This document shows positions 1 to 7,188 of a stretch of DNA of 9,504 nucleotides, piece by piece. How positions within the stretch are numbered: the stretch's first letter is position 1; every line of letters starts with the position of its first letter. The DNA lies in assembly GCA_023410295.1 (NCBI GenBank), contig JAEYPY010000123.1:1-9504 (forward strand). The letters are read 5' to 3'. The notes below the pieces were generated by a model. It had not been told where the DNA came from and did no database searches. It saw only the letters and a program-made list of their open reading frames with translations. The DNA comes from Pseudomonadota bacterium. GTDB taxonomy: Bacteria; Pseudomonadota; Alphaproteobacteria; Caulobacterales; Aquidulcibacteraceae. A program made the translations under genes and the position numbers.

Positions 1-21
1 GGGCGGCCGTGAGAGCCGCCC
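1..21 (-). terminator. GC-rich hairpin, probable terminator of the receptor gene
   Basis: Positions 1-7 (GGGCGGC) and 15-21 (GCCGCCC) are perfect inverted repeats around a 7-base loop, about 30 bases beyond the stop codon of the minus-strand TonB-dependent receptor. This is the usual place for an intrinsic terminator. The U-tract that would confirm it would lie to the left of base 1 and cannot be seen. The stem could also be longer than 7 bp, since base 22 would pair with the base just outside the window. Confidence 0.5.
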
Positions 22-49
22 CAGTCAGGATGAGAGGAGGAGAGAACGC

Positions 50-2335
50 TTAGTAGCGGGCCGTCAGCACCAGGCTGACCGTCCGCGGCGCGCCGTAATA
101 GGCGGTCCGCGTCTCGCCGACTGACGCGAACTCCTGGCCGTCGGTCTTGTAGACCTCGTCTGCCAGGTTTCGGCCAACCAGAGCCACGCTGAAGATGTCG
201 GTCGGGCGCCAGGTGACGCTGGCGTCGTAGAGCCAGTAATCGTCCTGGAAGAGACCTGGCACTTCCGTGGTGGTGCCGACAACGCCGCCGATGATGAACG
301 TGTTGTCGACCGCAAGCGCCATGCGCGAGCGGAAGCGCGCCGAACCGGCAACTTCGAGTTCACCGCCGCCATCGAGATCGACCGTGTAGACGCCGCCGAA
401 GCGCGCGGTCCAATCCGGCGAGAACGCCGGCTCCTGGAACGTGCGCGTGCCGCCGGTCACCGCAAAGCGATCATCGTCGAAATCGCCATAGGCGGCGTCG
501 AGATAACCGATCTGCGCATCGAGCCGCAGCGCGTCGGTCGCCATGTACACCAGTTCAAGCTCAGCGCCCGAGATCTCAAGCTGCCCAGCGTTGATGACGG
601 TGAGCTCCGGCGTGGGCGCGTCTGTCACCGGATCGATGACAGTGCCCGACACGCGCGCCTGGAAGTCGCGGTAGTCGTTGTAGAAGGCCGCGAAGTTGGC
701 GATCACGCGTCCGTCCATCCAATCGGTTTTGAGGCCGATCTCGTAGGAATCAACGGTTTCCGGATCGTATGGCGCTTCCTCGCCGGGATTGTTGGCGCGG
801 CCGTTGAAGCCACCCGACTTGAAGCCCTGCGCGTAGCGCCCGTAGAGCACCATGTTGTCGGCGATGTCGTAGTCGATCGACGCCATGCCGGAAACGTCTT
901 CCCAGGTTTCGTTGATCGTGAACGGGAAGGTCGTGTTGAACAGCGGGTTGCTGTAGAACGTTGACGTCGAGCGCGAATAATCCTTCTCTTCTTCCGTGTA
1001 GCGCGCGCCAAGGCCGATATTCAGGCGGTCGGTGAGCGCGTACGAGACATTGGCGTAAGCGGCCATGCTCGTGGTTTCCAGATCGTCGTCGATCGTGCGC
1101 GTGAAGCCTGTGAGGCCGAGGAAGCCGGCCACGAGGTCGTCGGCATATGCTTCCTGGTGCGAGCCGACCTCTTCCTTCAGGTAATAAAGGCCGCTGACCA
1201 TGGTAATGCGGTCGGATTCATAGATCGCCTGCAGTTCTTGGCTGATCTGATCCTGGTCCACATCGACCAGCACGTCGCCGAATTCAACCGGCGTCGCATC
1301 GATGTCGATGTAATCGGTGTAGTTTAAATCGCGCGCAGCCGTGATCGAGTTGATGGTCCAGTTTTGGTTGAGCTCCCAGCTCGCGCGCAGCGAAAGGCCG
1401 CCGTGATCCATGATCGAGGAATTCGGCAGACCGGGCGTCGCTTCGGCGGTGAAGTCGAACTCAGCCGGCGGCGCGGCCGTAGGGTAGGGCGAGCCCGGAA
1501 TGTTGTAATAGGTCGTGCCGGCGAAGTTCACGAGCGTCGTCAGCGGTTGACCCATCGTCAGCGCGTTGTCTTCTTCCGAATAATCGGCGCTGAAGTCCAA
1601 GCTGAAGTTCGGCGTCACGTCCCAGGCTGCCGTGAGGCGCCCGCCCCAGGCGTTGCGGTCGTTGTAGTCTTCGCCGGTGGTTGGGTTGGTGACGTAGCCG
1701 TCGCGCGTTGCGCCAAACAGCGCCGCGCCGACAGCAAATGTATCGCTCACCGGCGTCGAACCGGAGAGACGCGTTTCAAGCTGGCCGTAGCTGCCAAACG
1801 TCAGCTGCGCCATGCCGCGCGGCTCTTGGCCCGGACGGCGCGTGATGACTGAATAGGCGCCGCCGATCGTGTTCTTGCCGTAGAGCGTGCCTTGCGGGCC
1901 GCGCAGCACTTCGACGCGTTCGATGTCAAAGAGCTCCATCTGAGTGCCGCGGATGCGCGAGTAATAGACGCCGTCGACATAGAAGCCGATCGCGGGATCG
2001 AACGTCTGCAGCGCGTCTGGCTGGCCGACGCCGCGGATATAGATGTTGGTTGCGTTCGAAGAGCCGCGGCCTTGTACGACGTTGAGGTTCGGCACTGCGC
2101 CTTGCAGGCCGGTCGCGTCGGTGGCGCCGAGTCGTTCCATCTGCGCTTCGGAGAAGGCCGAAACTGAAGCTGGCACTTCCTGCAGCGATTCCTCGGTGCG
2201 GCGGGCCGTGACGACGATCTCTTCATCGTTCGCCGCCGCAGTCTCCTGCGCCATCGCTGGCGCGCTGAACGCAAACGGCGCAGCGCAAACGCCCGCCAAT
2301 AAGAGCGCGACACGCGCTGGATCAAACCGCTTCAT
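50..2335 (-). CDS. TonB-dependent outer-membrane receptor
   Basis: This is a 761-residue outer-membrane transporter of the TonB/ExbB/ExbD-driven class, which imports a ligand into the periplasm. Residues 1-29 are a Sec signal peptide ending APAMA before QE. A TonB-box-like stretch EEIVVTARR follows at about 38-46. The plug domain spans about 50-168 and includes the family hallmark LRGPQGTLYGKNT at about 144-156. The rest is a beta-barrel rich in alternating aromatic and polar strands, ending in ...LTARY with a terminal aromatic residue, as outer-membrane insertion by BAM requires. Length is normal for the family and the gene looks intact. The sequence resembles the large Sphingomonad/Caulobacter receptor expansions whose ligands are mostly unknown; no siderophore-specific feature is visible. 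The ATG is supported by an ideal ribosome site, and the start lies inside the end of the hydrolase gene, so the two are co-transcribed. The ligand is therefore more likely the hydrolase substrate than iron (inference). Confidence 0.95.
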   Translation of the reverse strand: MKRFDPARVALLLAGVCAAPFAFSAPAMAQETAAANDEEIVVTARRTEESLQEVPASVSAFSEAQMERLGATDATGLQGAVPNLNVVQGRGSSNATNIYIRGVGQPDALQTFDPAIGFYVDGVYYSRIRGTQMELFDIERVEVLRGPQGTLYGKNTIGGAYSVITRRPGQEPRGMAQLTFGSYGQLETRLSGSTPVSDTFAVGAALFGATRDGYVTNPTTGEDYNDRNAWGGRLTAAWDVTPNFSLDFSADYSEEDNALTMGQPLTTLVNFAGTTYYNIPGSPYPTAAPPAEFDFTAEATPGLPNSSIMDHGGLSLRASWELNQNWTINSITAARDLNYTDYIDIDATPVEFGDVLVDVDQDQISQELQAIYESDRITMVSGLYYLKEEVGSHQEAYADDLVAGFLGLTGFTRTIDDDLETTSMAAYANVSYALTDRLNIGLGARYTEEEKDYSRSTSTFYSNPLFNTTFPFTINETWEDVSGMASIDYDIADNMVLYGRYAQGFKSGGFNGRANNPGEEAPYDPETVDSYEIGLKTDWMDGRVIANFAAFYNDYRDFQARVSGTVIDPVTDAPTPELTVINAGQLEISGAELELVYMATDALRLDAQIGYLDAAYGDFDDDRFAVTGGTRTFQEPAFSPDWTARFGGVYTVDLDGGGELEVAGSARFRSRMALAVDNTFIIGGVVGTTTEVPGLFQDDYWLYDASVTWRPTDIFSVALVGRNLADEVYKTDGQEFASVGETRTAYYGAPRTVSLVLTARY

Positions 2336-3185
2336 GGACTTCTCCTCCGCTCCTCAGTTCGGCCCGCCGCGTTGTGCGGACGAGGGCCTCGACTTCTTCA
2401 AAGAATGCTTCCGGCGCTTCCAGATGCGGTACGTGGCCGGCGCTCGGAATCGTGACGTGCGCGGCGGCGGGCGCCGCGCGCGCAATGAATTGCGTCGCCT
2501 CGCCGGGATAGACCGGACTTTCGCCGCCATGGATCACCAGCATCGGCTGCGCGATCTCTGTAAGCGCCGCGCGAAAATCCTGCGCGGCCATCGAAGCCCA
2601 GAGCGCGCCCATGTGCGCGGGCTCGGCCTTCGACATTTCTGCGACCGCCCAATTGATGAGATCCGGCCGCGTCTCACGCACGGCCGGCGCAAACATGCGC
2701 GGCGCAAACCGCCCCACATAAGCCGGCCAATCGGCTTTGATCTCCGCCAGCGTGCCGGCGACATCGTCCGCGCTGTATCCGCCGGACAGCCCCCAACGCC
2801 ACGCGTCGTCATTGATGAGACGCGGCGCCATGTCTTCGACGATGATGCCCGCAAGCCGCGCAACCAGTTTCGGCGCCGCGCGCCAGAGCGCCATCGCGCC
2901 CATCGACCAGCCGAGCGCGACCGCGCCCTTTAGATCGAGCGCCGCGCAGAAATGCGCGATATCGTCGGCGAGCGTATCGATGGTGAGGGGGAGAGCGCCG
3001 TGCGTCGAACCGGGATGGCCGCGCAGCGTCAGCGTGAGCACGCGATGGTTGGCGGAAAGGCGCTTGGCGAGATCGTCGAAGAACCCGCCATGGGCGGCCC
3101 AGCCGTGCACCAAAATGATGGGCTCACCCACGCCCTGGTCGGCGTAGGTCATCGCAGCTCCATCTGGCAAAGCGCACACCGGCAT
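2322..3185 (-). CDS. alpha/beta-fold hydrolase (putative esterase)
   Basis: This is a 287-residue cytoplasmic alpha/beta hydrolase without signal peptide or membrane segment. The first strands (VCALPDGAAMTYADQG) lead to the oxyanion motif HGW at 27-29. The nucleophile elbow GWSMG is at 92-96 (Ser94), and the catalytic histidine is in AGHVPHLE (His251). The usual acid motif GxxDxxxP reads GGESPVYP (220-227), so the aspartate position is Ser223 and a glutamate, Glu222, stands next to it. Asp118, after strand 6, is another possible acid. Family members cleave esters, lactones, C-C bonds or halides, and the sequence does not settle which. The ATG at 3185 is preferred over Met12 because it includes the first beta strand. 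It is preceded on the minus strand by a GGGGGGA purine run about 10 bases upstream. The gene is the first of a two-gene operon with the TonB-dependent receptor and is divergent from the TetR gene, its probable regulator. Possible role: ester cleavage of an imported compound. Confidence 0.9.
   Translation of the reverse strand: MPVCALPDGAAMTYADQGVGEPIILVHGWAAHGGFFDDLAKRLSANHRVLTLTLRGHPGSTHGALPLTIDTLADDIAHFCAALDLKGAVALGWSMGAMALWRAAPKLVARLAGIIVEDMAPRLINDDAWRWGLSGGYSADDVAGTLAEIKADWPAYVGRFAPRMFAPAVRETRPDLINWAVAEMSKAEPAHMGALWASMAAQDFRAALTEIAQPMLVIHGGESPVYPGEATQFIARAAPAAAHVTIPSAGHVPHLEAPEAFFEEVEALVRTTRRAELRSGGEVHEAV
2342..2348 (-). promoter_or_regulatory. Strong Shine-Dalgarno site of the receptor gene
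   Basis: On the minus strand this reads GGAGGAG, six bases before the receptor ATG. It lies inside the last codons of the hydrolase gene. The combination of a strong site and a 14-base gene overlap fixes the receptor start and suggests translational coupling. Confidence 0.75.
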
Positions 3186-3265
3186 GACCGGCTGATCCCC
3201 CCACGAGCCGTTTCTGGCCCGGAATTCTTCTTGTCTTGGCGGCGATCCTATCGGAGACTTGAAAC
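3186..3265. promoter_or_regulatory. Divergent promoter/operator region between hydrolase and TetR genes
   Basis: Eighty bases separate the two divergent start codons, so both promoters and any TetR operator should be here or overlap the gene ends. Two small symmetries are visible. One is the 11-bp palindrome CGATCCTATCG (3243-3253). The other is a pair of 5-base arms, CGGCT/AGCCG (3189-3193 and 3206-3210). Neither is long enough to be assigned with confidence. No convincing -35/-10 pair stands out on either strand; TTGTCT at 3231-3236 is the best -35-like hexamer on the plus strand. A GGAG at 3253-3256 serves as ribosome site for the TetR gene. Confidence 0.5.
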
Positions 3266-3913
3266 ATGAGTCAACATTCAGGTTCTGCGGTAGACGCTCC
3301 CGCCAACGGCCCCAAGACCGAAAGAGGCCGGCGGACCCTACGGAAACTGCTGGATGCGGCTGGGGAAGAATTCGGCGCGCGCGGTTACCACGAGACCGCC
3401 ATCAGCCACATCACCCAGAGCGCCGGCGTCGGGCTCGGCACCTTCTACGTCTACTTCAAGTCGAAGGAGGAGGTGTTCCGGGCCCTCGTCGCCGACATGG
3501 GCGCGCGCACCCGCCATGCCTTGAGCGAAAGCATCCGCGGCGCCTCGAACCGCCTCGAAGCGGAGCGGCTCGGCATCCAGGCCTACTTGGAATTCGTGCG
3601 CACGCATAAGTCGCTCTACCGCGTCGTCATGGAGGCGCAGTTCGTCGCCCCCGAAGCTTACGCCGACTACTACCGCGTCTTCGCCGAAGCCTATCGTCAG
3701 GAACTTGCGCAAGCCGCCAAGCGCGGCGAGGTGAGCAAGGGCAATGACGACGTTCGGGTTTGGGCGCTAATGGGCGCCTCGACGTTTCTCGGCCTTCGCT
3801 ACGGCGTCTGGGAAGACGACGTCGATGTTGCCGCGATCGCCGAGGCGGCGTCAGATCTCATGATCAATGGCCTGAAGCCAAGATCGGAAAAGAACGGCGA
3901 CGCGTCCGATTAG
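3266..3913 (+). CDS. TetR/AcrR-family transcriptional regulator
   Basis: This is a 215-residue regulator of the normal TetR length. The N-terminal DNA-binding domain covers about 20-68, with the first helix (RRTLRKLLDAAGEEFGARGY) and the helix-turn-helix TAISHITQSAGVGLGTFYVY followed by FKSKEEVF, the family's most conserved stretch. The C-terminal half, from about 75, is helical and forms the dimer and ligand domain; it is not conserved enough to read the ligand. The last 15 residues are charged and probably disordered. The gene starts 80 bases from the divergent hydrolase/receptor operon and 25 bases ahead of the CoA ligase gene. This is the classical arrangement for a repressor that controls itself and both flanking operons. 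Because a CoA ligase is next door, an organic acid or its acyl-CoA is the likely inducer (inference). The ATG has GGAG nine bases upstream. Confidence 0.93.
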   Translation: MSQHSGSAVDAPANGPKTERGRRTLRKLLDAAGEEFGARGYHETAISHITQSAGVGLGTFYVYFKSKEEVFRALVADMGARTRHALSESIRGASNRLEAERLGIQAYLEFVRTHKSLYRVVMEAQFVAPEAYADYYRVFAEAYRQELAQAAKRGEVSKGNDDVRVWALMGASTFLGLRYGVWEDDVDVAAIAEAASDLMINGLKPRSEKNGDASD

Positions 3914-3919
3914 AGACGC

Positions 3920-3934
3920 GCGCCGGGGAGGGAG
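3920..3934 (+). promoter_or_regulatory. Ribosome-binding region of the CoA ligase gene, with a 15-base motif repeated at 7151
   Basis: GCGCCGGGGAGGGAG lies directly before the ligase ATG, with AGGGAG four bases from the start codon. It is therefore a strong Shine-Dalgarno region and supports the ATG at 3939. The identical 15 bases recur at 7151-7165, ahead of the cyclase gene, where they form half of a hairpin. Confidence 0.6.
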
Positions 3935-3938
3935 TGTC

Positions 3939-5462
3939 ATGGGTTTCGACCTGATCGACGTCACCGCCAAGCGCGCGGCACTGACGCCGAACGTCGTCGC
4001 CTTCGAAGACGCGATCACCGGACGCACGCTCACTTACGCTGCGCTAGAAGATCGCTGCGCGCGCGCCGCTGAAGCGCTGGCGCAGCTCGGAATCGTGCGC
4101 GGCGATAGAGTCGCCATCCTCTGCCGCAACCGCATCGAATTCTTCGAGATCATGTTCGCTTGCGCCAAACTCGGCGCCATCCTCGTCCCGCTCAACTGGC
4201 GCGCACCGGCGGCGGAGCTGGCTGGGATTATGGCCGACTGCGAACCGTCGCTGCTGATCTATGGCGCGGAGGATGCCGTCACAGCAGCCGCGCTGAAGAG
4301 CCAAGCGATGCGCCAATTGGCGCTCGACGCTCATGCCAGCGAGGCTCCGTTCTACGAACACCTGCTCGAAGCCGCGGGCCCGCAACTAAACCACCGCGCC
4401 TGGCGCGGCGACGCGATCTGGTTTTTGTCTTACACCTCCGGCACCACTGGCGCGCCCAAAGGCGTGATGCAGACCTACCAGATGAGCGCGGTGAACGCGT
4501 TTCACGTCACCCAAGCGTTCGGCCTTCGCGGCGGCGATACCACGCTCAACTACCTGCCGCTCTTCCACACCGCCGGCATCCAGCTCGTCACGCTGCCGAC
4601 GCTGATCGCCGGCGGCACGGTGATCGTCATGCCGAGCTTCGATGAAGCGCGTGCGCTCGAACTCATGCCGCGGCTCGACATCTTCTTCGCCGTGCCCGCC
4701 ATCTATCAGCAGCTCGCGCTTCATCTCGCATTCGACAGCGCCGATCTGTCACACGTGCGCTCGTGGGGCTGCGGCGGCGCGCCTTTGCCGGACGTGCTGG
4801 TCGAGCGCTACGCGCAAAAGGGCGTGCGCGTCTGCAACGGCTACGGCATGACCGAAACCGGCCCCACCGCCTTCGTCGCCGCGCCCGAAGACGCGCTCCG
4901 CAAGATCGGCTCGGTCGGCAAGCCGCAAATGCTGCTCGACGTGCGCATTGTCGATGCTGATGGAAACGACGTCGCCGTCGGCGAGAACGGCGAGATCTGG
5001 ATGCGCGGCCCGGGCCTCACGCCCGGGTATTGGAATAAGCCCGCGGAAACCAAGCAGGCATTCACGCCCGATGGCTGGCTCAAAAGCGGCGACATCGGCC
5101 GGCGCGATGCGGATGGCTGCTATTACGTCGCCGGGCGTATCAAGGAGATGTACATTTCGGGCGGCGAAAACGTCTATCCGGCCGAAGTCGAGAACGTGCT
5201 CGCGCGCCACCCCGGCGTGCTCGAAGCCGCCATCATCGGCGTCGCGGACGAAAAGTGGGGCGAAGTCGGCCACGCCTTCGTGCTGCTCCGGCCCGAGGCG
5301 CCCGCGCCCAGCGCGCACGAACTGATTCAGTTTTGCCGCGCCGAACTCGCGGGCTATAAAACCCCGCGCCACGTGACGTTCGTGGACGAATTCCCGCGCA
5401 CCGCCGCGGGCAAGATACGAAAGCACATGCTGACGCCGGCGGCGACTGCACCGTCGCGTTGA
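3939..5462 (+). CDS. AMP-dependent acyl/aryl-CoA ligase (ANL superfamily)
   Basis: This 507-residue cytoplasmic enzyme should convert a carboxylic acid, ATP and CoA to an acyl-CoA via an acyl-adenylate. All core motifs of the ANL superfamily are intact. The phosphate-binding loop YTSGTTGAPKG is at 165-175 and GYGMTETGP at 301-309. The hinge region is KSGDIG (382-387) and GRIKEMYISGGENVYPAEVE (399-418). The C-terminal catalytic lysine is in PRTAAGKIRK (Lys492). Length fits the medium/long-chain acyl, aryl or FadD3-like ligases rather than non-ribosomal modules, and there is no carrier domain. The acid substrate cannot be read from the sequence. The gene follows the TetR gene by 25 bases and precedes the lyase-like gene by 26 bases (or 4 bases of overlap if a TTG start is used), so the three look co-transcribed. 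A hydrolase-released fatty, hydroxycinnamic or other aromatic acid would be a sensible substrate (inference). Confidence 0.93.
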   Translation: MGFDLIDVTAKRAALTPNVVAFEDAITGRTLTYAALEDRCARAAEALAQLGIVRGDRVAILCRNRIEFFEIMFACAKLGAILVPLNWRAPAAELAGIMADCEPSLLIYGAEDAVTAAALKSQAMRQLALDAHASEAPFYEHLLEAAGPQLNHRAWRGDAIWFLSYTSGTTGAPKGVMQTYQMSAVNAFHVTQAFGLRGGDTTLNYLPLFHTAGIQLVTLPTLIAGGTVIVMPSFDEARALELMPRLDIFFAVPAIYQQLALHLAFDSADLSHVRSWGCGGAPLPDVLVERYAQKGVRVCNGYGMTETGPTAFVAAPEDALRKIGSVGKPQMLLDVRIVDADGNDVAVGENGEIWMRGPGLTPGYWNKPAETKQAFTPDGWLKSGDIGRRDADGCYYVAGRIKEMYISGGENVYPAEVENVLARHPGVLEAAIIGVADEKWGEVGHAFVLLRPEAPAPSAHELIQFCRAELAGYKTPRHVTFVDEFPRTAAGKIRKHMLTPAATAPSR

Positions 5463-5466
5463 GCGC

Positions 5467-5475
5467 GGAGAGGGG
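5467..5475 (+). promoter_or_regulatory. Ribosome-binding site deciding the lyase-like gene start
   Basis: GGAGAGGGG lies between the ligase stop and the ATG at 5489, 13 bases before it. This is a rather long spacing, but the upstream TTG at 5459 would have to use a site inside the ligase end, where none is visible. It therefore favours the ATG. Confidence 0.45.
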
Positions 5476-5488
5476 ACGCGAACCGACC

Positions 5489-7135
5489 ATGATCGAAGTG
5501 CGAAACACAACGCGCCGCGCACTGCTCGCGGGCGCTTCCGGTGCTGTGATGACGAGCGCTTGCACGTCTTTTTTTGTACCGGCCGATGACACCGGTAACA
5601 GCGCACTGAAACGCGATGCACGCGCAGCGATGAAGCGCGCCGCGCGCTTCATGCGCGAGCGGGTCGCCTATCGCGGCGGCTATGTGTGGAGCTATCTGCC
5701 GGACTTCTCACGCCGCTGGGGCGAGATGGAAGCCTATCCGACCATGATCTGGATTCAGCCGCCGGGCACGGCGACGGTCGGTCATCTCTATCTCGATTGC
5801 TTCCACGCCACGCGCGACGAGTTCTACTACCAAGCCGCGATGGAGGTCGCAGACGGCCTCATCGCCGCGCAACATCCCGCCGGCGGCTGGAATTATCTGC
5901 ACGATTTCGCCGGCGAAGACTCCGCGCGCCGTTGGTACGATACGATCGGCAAAAACGGCTGGCGTCTCGAAGAATTCCACCACTATTACGGCAACGCGAC
6001 CTTCGACGACGCCGGCACGTCGGAGGCCTCGCAATTCCTGCTGCGGCTTTATCTCGAACGCCGCGCGCAGCGCTTGCGCGAACCACTGGAACGCGCGCTC
6101 CGTTTCGTGCTCGACAGCCAGTTCGAAAACGGCGGCTGGCCACAGCGTTTCCCGCGCGCCGAAGGCGAAGCGGACTACATCCGCCACATCACTTTCAATG
6201 ATGATGTCGCCGGCGAGAACATCAAATTTTTGCTGATGGTCTACCAAACGCTCGGTGACGAACGCGCGCTCGGCGCCATACGCCGCGCCATGAACGTCTT
6301 CGTCGCCACGCAACAGCCGGCGCCGCAAGCGGGCTGGGGGCTTCAGCACCACGCCGAAATGCTGCGCCCCATTGGTGCGCGCAGTTACGAACCCGAAGCC
6401 CTCACCACGCACACCACGGCCAACAACATTGCCCAGCTCTTGAACTTCTACGAATGGACCGGCGAAGAGCGTTTCATCACCCGCGTGCCGGAGGCTATCG
6501 CCTGGCTTGATTCCGTGCGCTTGCCTGACCAGCAAGTGCTCGTCGCCGGCCGCAACTATCCAACCTTCATCGAGAGCGGCTCAAACCGCGCGCGCATCGT
6601 CCACCGGCGCGGCGCCAACAGCGCGAGCGGCGAATACTATTGGGACTACAATCCCGAAAAGCCGATCACGCACTATTCGCAATGGCGCGCGCTTAACGTC
6701 GATGCGTTGCGCGCGCGATATGAGCAATTGCGCGCCGCCGATCCCGCCGCGCTCGCCGCCAATTCACCGCTGCGCGCGCGCAGCCCGGATTTCCGTCTGC
6801 CGCGCTTCTTCAGCACGCAGAACATCGAAGTCTCCGACATGAACTCGAATGTGGGCGCGGGCGACGTGGCGCGGCCGGAAAATGCGCGCGTCGCGGAACT
6901 TGTCTCAACTCTCAACGCCGAGGGCTACTGGCCAACCCCGCTCACCGCCACCAGCAATCCCTATATCGGCGATCCTCCGCCCACGCCCTCGCCCGGCGAT
7001 TACGCGCAGACGCTGGTCGGCGATGCCTACGATACCTCGCCCTACACCACGGATCGCCCCGTGACGGGCATTTCGACGGGCAGTTTCATCCAGAACATGA
7101 GCGCGCTTCTGCTCAGCGTTGATTCAGGCGCATAG
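5489..7135 (+). CDS. Exported family-10 pectate-lyase-like protein (PL10), with C-terminal extension
   Basis: This 548-residue protein is related to PL10 pectate lyases, alpha/alpha-toroid enzymes that cleave polygalacturonate by beta-elimination with calcium. Visible landmarks (ATG numbering): AGGWNY 131-136, TFDDAGT 171-177, SQFENGGWPQRFP 210-222, HITFNDD 233-239, WGLQHH 283-288, GARSYEP 296-302 and SGSNR 363-367. From memory of the family, Arg298 in the AR-[YF]-E motif would be the catalytic arginine, and Asp173 and Asp238 would be calcium-site residues; this alignment is inferred. The N-terminus has a Tat-type signal, TTRRALLAGASG (twin arginine 9-10), followed by MTSAC (Cys25), an imperfect lipobox, so the protein is exported and perhaps lipidated. 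About 135 C-terminal residues lie beyond the PL10 core. The frame is also open from a TTG at 5459 that overlaps the ligase stop. The ATG is preferred because it gives a clean Tat signal and has GGAGAGGGG upstream. The substrate may be another uronide. Confidence 0.85.
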   Translation: MIEVRNTTRRALLAGASGAVMTSACTSFFVPADDTGNSALKRDARAAMKRAARFMRERVAYRGGYVWSYLPDFSRRWGEMEAYPTMIWIQPPGTATVGHLYLDCFHATRDEFYYQAAMEVADGLIAAQHPAGGWNYLHDFAGEDSARRWYDTIGKNGWRLEEFHHYYGNATFDDAGTSEASQFLLRLYLERRAQRLREPLERALRFVLDSQFENGGWPQRFPRAEGEADYIRHITFNDDVAGENIKFLLMVYQTLGDERALGAIRRAMNVFVATQQPAPQAGWGLQHHAEMLRPIGARSYEPEALTTHTTANNIAQLLNFYEWTGEERFITRVPEAIAWLDSVRLPDQQVLVAGRNYPTFIESGSNRARIVHRRGANSASGEYYWDYNPEKPITHYSQWRALNVDALRARYEQLRAADPAALAANSPLRARSPDFRLPRFFSTQNIEVSDMNSNVGAGDVARPENARVAELVSTLNAEGYWPTPLTATSNPYIGDPPPTPSPGDYAQTLVGDAYDTSPYTTDRPVTGISTGSFIQNMSALLLSVDSGA

Positions 7136-7151
7136 GTGGAGCATGGAGAAG

Positions 7152-7173
7152 CGCCGGGGAGGGAGCCCCGGCG
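7152..7173 (+). promoter_or_regulatory. Perfect 8-bp GC hairpin ahead of the cyclase gene
   Basis: CGCCGGGG (7152-7159) and CCCCGGCG (7166-7173) are perfect inverted repeats with a six-base loop AGGGAG, in the 53-base gap between the lyase-like gene and the cyclase gene. No T-run follows, so this is not a standard intrinsic terminator. It could slow transcription, mark an mRNA processing point or protect an mRNA end. The purine loop looks like a ribosome site, and the actual one (GGGGA, 7175-7179) follows directly after the stem, so an effect on cyclase translation is possible. Confidence 0.55.
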
Positions 7174-7188
7174 TGGGGAACTTGAGCC

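Noticed and set aside
3901..3920. Six-base inverted repeat CGCGTC/GACGCG around the TetR stop codon as a terminator
   Set aside because: The stem is short, there is no T-run, and the next gene starts 25 bases later on the same strand, so termination here is unlikely.
5009..5027. Perfect 7-bp hairpin CCCGGGC/GCCCGGG inside the CoA ligase gene
   Set aside because: It is explained by coding for the conserved Gly-Pro-Gly-Leu-Thr-Pro-Gly turn with GC-rich codons; no regulatory context.
4749..5621. Long minus-strand open frame (290 codons) opposite the CoA ligase and the start of the lyase-like gene
   Set aside because: It is antisense to conserved ligase motifs and has no family resemblance of its own; a codon-composition artefact.
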